The translations under genes were made by a program, and so were the position numbers. A stretch of DNA of 64,000 nucleotides from Vibrio gazogenes (lineage in GTDB: Bacteria > Pseudomonadota > Gammaproteobacteria > Enterobacterales > Vibrionaceae): NCBI RefSeq assembly GCF_023920225.1, contig NZ_CP092587.1, forward strand, positions 1,736,001 to 1,800,000, read 5' to 3'. How positions within the stretch are numbered: the stretch's first letter is position 1; each line of letters begins with the position of its first letter. Positions 63,742 to 64,000 of the stretch are shown here, one piece after another. The notes under the pieces are model-generated. The model was not told the DNA's origin. It made no database searches and saw nothing but the letters and a program-made list of their open reading frames with translations.

Positions 63742-64000
63742 TTATGCAAAAAGTTTAATAACCAATCTAAATGACAAAGAAAATATTGCAAGTAAACCTA
63801 TCAACCCCATTGTTAGATGTAAGTTTTTATTCACTAACTTACCCATAATGGATTTTTTAGACGAAATAACAAACAATAGGATACCTAAAAATGGCGCAAC
63901 AAGAACCGTTAAGGCTTGAGCCAAAATAATCAATTTAATTGGTGAGCCATTATTAAATATAGCAACTGATGCGCCAAATATTAAAATACCATAGACAAAA
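63742..64000 (-). CDS. Nramp-family metal transporter, C-terminal end, partial
   Basis: The frame is open to the right edge, and only the last 85 residues or so are seen. Two transmembrane helices and ILAQALTVLVAPFLG followed by SKKSIMGKLVN match the end of Nramp (MntH-like) proteins, which import Mn2+ or Fe2+ with protons. Metal choice cannot be judged because the binding helices lie outside the window. Confidence 0.75.
   Translation of the reverse strand, partial: FVYGILIFGASVAIFNNGSPIKLIILAQALTVLVAPFLGILLFVISSKKSIMGKLVNKNLHLTMGLIGLLAIFSLSFRLVIKLFA

Overview
The window looks like chromosomal DNA from a red-pigmented Vibrio, most likely in or near the V. gazogenes / V. ruber group. Two things point there. 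The left quarter is a nearly complete prodigiosin (pig) operon. Most of the rest follows gene neighbourhoods typical of Vibrio large chromosomes: fnr-uspE-ttcA, potABCD, cobB, mobA-mobB, nagK, norM-ribE-like, ligE, the TonB2 cluster and a glycine riboswitch ahead of an AgcS symporter. The species call is inference; no rRNA or tRNA gene was seen.

1-15.9 kb: prodigiosin operon from the end of pigC to pigN, all on the + strand and mostly with overlapping or abutting genes. PigD and PigE build the monopyrrole (finished by PigB, outside the window). PigI, PigG, PigJ, PigH, PigM, PigF, PigN and probably PigK build the bipyrrole MBC (PigA lies outside). PigL arms the carrier proteins, and PigC condenses the halves. 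A 215-bp gap with a hairpin and T-run separates pigC from pigD. A bidirectional terminator closes the operon.

15.9-29.4 kb: a FIST sensor / hybrid histidine kinase pair (VpsV/VpsS type), the oxygen regulator fnr with an FNR box at its own start, uspE, ttcA, a Bax-like glucosaminidase operon, the spermidine/putrescine importer potABCD and the sirtuin cobB.

29.6-43.8 kb: an amino-acid permease; an ammonium transporter behind a sigma-54 promoter with NtrC-like sites; an orphan DUF3305 gene and a degenerate sigma-54-type activator lacking GAFTGA; mobA-mobB; nagK; a chemoreceptor ending in 15-bp tandem repeats; a fructosamine-kinase-like gene; a riboflavin synthase paralogue; and the MATE pump norM.

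43.9-53.7 kb: periplasmic DNA ligase, the six-gene TonB2 energy-transduction operon behind a Fur box, a glycerophosphodiesterase, a coiled-coil membrane protein with a 52-aa micro-protein upstream, and a tandem glycine riboswitch controlling an AgcS symporter.

53.7-64 kb is more accessory. It holds a zinc-dependent phospholipase C-like gene with a DUF4123 (type VI secretion adaptor) gene, an M32 carboxypeptidase, an unrecognised 612-aa protein ending in a PD-(D/E)XK nuclease-like domain, a strongly structured intergenic segment leading into a 66-aa ORF, a LacI-regulated DapA-family aldolase with a double operator, a DUF5718-like gene and the end of an Nramp metal transporter. The 57.8-60.3 kb stretch (nuclease-like protein, structured segment, small ORF) is the best candidate for something undescribed.
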